Source: Mariniphaga sp.
GTDB lineage: Bacteria > Bacteroidota > Bacteroidia > Bacteroidales > Prolixibacteraceae
Reading direction: 5' to 3'
Assembly: GCA_025355585.1 (NCBI GenBank)
Contig: JANXZJ010000057.1
Location: forward strand, 1 to 42,726
DNA: 42,726 nucleotides
In this document: piece after piece, positions 41,242 to 42,726 of the stretch
Numbering within the stretch: position 1 is the stretch's first letter
Layout of the letters: every line of letters starts with the position of its first letter
Translations under genes and position numbers: made by a program
Notes under the pieces: generated by a model
Told to the model about the DNA's origin: nothing
Databases searched by the model: none
What the model saw: only the letters and a program-made list of their open reading frames with translations

Positions 41242-42633
41242 ATGGCGCTCATAAAATCAATTTCTGGAATTCGTGGTACAATAGGCGGTAAACCTGGCGA
41301 AGGTCTGAGTCCTTTGGACCTTGTGAAATTTACAGCGGCTTATCTCACCTGGGTAAAAGAGAGTAAGAATAGCGGTCAAAAGCTTAAAATTGTGGTTGGA
41401 CGCGATGCCCGGATTTCAGGTGAAATGGTCAATGCTGTTGTCACCGGTACTTTAATCGGAATGGGAGCTGATGTTGTAAATATTGGATTGGCCTCGACAC
41501 CAACTACCGAACTAGCTGTTGTTGCCGAAAAGGCTGATGGTGGTATTATCCTTACTGCCAGTCATAATCCTAAACAATGGAATGCTCTCAAATTACTCAA
41601 CGATAAGGGCGAGTTTCTGAATGATATTGAGGGAAAAAAGGTGTTGGCGATTGCCGAAAACGAAAGTTTCATTTTCGCAGAAGTTGATGACCTTGGCCAT
41701 GAGTCTATAAAAGATTACACGGCATTCCATATTCAGCATGTGCTTGATCTTGAGCTTGTGAATGTAGATGCAATCACAAAAGCTCAGTTCAGGGTTGCTG
41801 TCGATGCTGTCAATTCGGTTGGCGGAATAATTGTTCCTCAGCTTCTTAAAGCGCTTGGCGTTGCCAAAGTTGTGGAAATTAATTGTGAATCAAATGGTCA
41901 TTTTGCACATACTCCGGAACCTATTCCCGAAAATCTTATCGGGACGGCGGCAATTGTATGCGAAAATAATGTAGATGTATGTTTTGTTGTTGATCCCGAT
42001 GTTGACCGGTTGGCAATTATCAATGAGGATGGAACCATGTTTAACGAGGAATATACGTTGGTTGCGGTTGCTGATTACGTACTGTCGCATACAAAAGGGA
42101 ATACAGTATCGAACCTGTCATCATCGAGAGCTCTGCGCGATATTACAGAACTGCATGGAGGAATTTATACGCCATCTGCAGTTGGTGAGGTTAACGTGAC
42201 CACCTTGATGAAAGCTACAAATGCTGTGATTGGTGGAGAGGGGAATGGGGGAGTGATTTACCCAACAAGTCATTATGGACGCGATTCCATGGTTGGAATC
42301 GGGCTGTTTCTTACACATTTGGCCAATTCGGGAATAAAATGTTCAGAACTTCGTGGTAAGTACCCTAATTATTATATTTCGAAAAATAAAATTGAGCTTA
42401 CGCCTGAAATTGATGTTGATGATATTCTCCTGAAGATCAAAGATAAATACAGTTATGAACAAGTTAATGATATTGATGGTGTTCGGATCGATTTTGACAA
42501 GGAGTGGGTTCATTTACGGAAGTCGAATACCGAGCCGATCATCCGCATTTACAGTGAGAGCAAAACTTCGGCAAGGGCAAATTCACTGGCAGAAGAGCTT
42601 ATTTTATCTATACGGGAAATAGCAGGGATTTAA
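41242..42633 (+). CDS. glmM: Phosphoglucosamine mutase-type phosphohexomutase
   Basis: 463 residues, full length. The phosphoserine loop TASHNP has Ser107 (105-110), metal binding is by DPDVDR, sugar recognition by GGEGNGG, and the phosphate-binding loop by RKSNTEP near the C-terminus. GlmM turns glucosamine-6-phosphate into glucosamine-1-phosphate for peptidoglycan and LPS. The sequence VRIDFDKEWVHLRKSNTEPIIRIYSES favours GlmM over the phosphoglucomutase branch, but phosphomannomutase activity is not excluded. It is cytoplasmic and monocistronic here, 150 bp from the divergent pseudouridine synthase gene. Confidence 0.92.
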   Translation: MALIKSISGIRGTIGGKPGEGLSPLDLVKFTAAYLTWVKESKNSGQKLKIVVGRDARISGEMVNAVVTGTLIGMGADVVNIGLASTPTTELAVVAEKADGGIILTASHNPKQWNALKLLNDKGEFLNDIEGKKVLAIAENESFIFAEVDDLGHESIKDYTAFHIQHVLDLELVNVDAITKAQFRVAVDAVNSVGGIIVPQLLKALGVAKVVEINCESNGHFAHTPEPIPENLIGTAAIVCENNVDVCFVVDPDVDRLAIINEDGTMFNEEYTLVAVADYVLSHTKGNTVSNLSSSRALRDITELHGGIYTPSAVGEVNVTTLMKATNAVIGGEGNGGVIYPTSHYGRDSMVGIGLFLTHLANSGIKCSELRGKYPNYYISKNKIELTPEIDVDDILLKIKDKYSYEQVNDIDGVRIDFDKEWVHLRKSNTEPIIRIYSESKTSARANSLAEELILSIREIAGI

Positions 42634-42665
42634 GTATTTATTAAAAATGTTAAGTATTTGTTAAG
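42632..42665. repeat. Tandem TTAAGTATTT repeats after glmM
   Basis: TTAAGTATTT followed by A or G and TTA occurs at about 42632-42645 and 42651-42664, with a further TTAAG at 42661. No clear hairpin terminator was found before the window end. Confidence 0.5.
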
Positions 42666-42701
42666 TGTTGTATATTTCTTTTTTAATCGGGACAAAGAAT
42701 T

Positions 42702-42709
42702 TAAATTTG
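42702..42709 (+). promoter_or_regulatory. -7 promoter box leading out of the window
   Basis: TAAATTTG fits TAnnTTTG 17 bp before the window end, on the plus strand, suggesting another gene starts just beyond. No matching -33 was found. Confidence 0.35.
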
Positions 42710-42726
42710 CTTGATTTTATCAATCC

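Overview
The window looks like chromosomal DNA of a Bacteroidota bacterium, probably an environmental Bacteroidales/Marinilabiliales-type species; this is inferred, not proven. The basis is promoters of the Bacteroidota type (-33 TTG and -7 TAnnTTTG, clearest before pheT at 9132-9161 and the gene at 6839), A/T-rich start regions with almost no Shine-Dalgarno sequences, and families typical of the phylum (DUF3078, DUF5686, a Bacteroidota-type IMP dehydrogenase, a small acidic protein with a conserved N-terminus, and ThuA and sialate-esterase carbohydrate enzymes). No CRISPR array, tRNA or intact insertion sequence was seen.

Layout. 1-125: the 3' end of a 5S rRNA and its terminator, so an rRNA operon lies to the left. 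126-2918: an accessory stretch with a BRO-N antirepressor-like gene, an unknown gene whose 3' side carries three interlocking hairpins, and an array of seven 42-bp repeats. 2919-11651: a MacB/FtsX-type permease, aconitase, a pRiA4b ORF-3-like protein, miaA, an acidic small protein and pheT. 11652-12229: a decayed IS630-type transposase fragment. 12230-16466: a tetraheme NapC-type cytochrome fused to a formylglycine-generating-enzyme-like (FGE-like) domain, then a Tat-exported Gfo/Idh/MocA oxidoreductase and, after a terminator, a Tat-exported sugar isomerase/epimerase-like TIM barrel. 16550-19005: a macro-domain/GNAT fusion, an SRPBCC protein and a UbiA prenyltransferase.

19096-23868: envelope and carbohydrate genes (DUF3078 barrel, PagL-like lipid A deacylase, sialate O-acetylesterase). 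24147-28350: era, der and a DEAD-box RNA helicase, all ribosome/RNA related. 28520-30997: an MFS transporter and a fatty acid desaturase. 31065-34395 (minus): a ThuA-GH9 fusion followed by a second ThuA protein. 34645-36141 (minus): IMP dehydrogenase. 36473-39793 (minus): an overlapping ECF sigma / membrane protein / DUF5686 operon. 39928-42633: an RluB-type pseudouridine synthase and a divergent GlmM-type phosphohexomutase.

The most unusual region is 12230-16466. A quinol-linked tetraheme cytochrome joined to an FGE-like domain that lacks the catalytic cysteines is co-oriented with, and 40 bp from, an exported nucleotide-dependent sugar oxidoreductase. A second exported sugar enzyme follows, and ThuA/GH9 enzymes lie 15 kb away. 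My inference is a periplasmic oxidative sugar or glycoside pathway that feeds electrons to, or draws them from, the membrane quinone pool. The 42-bp repeat array, whose TGTAAA boxes are spaced in step with the DNA helix, is the most striking non-coding structure.
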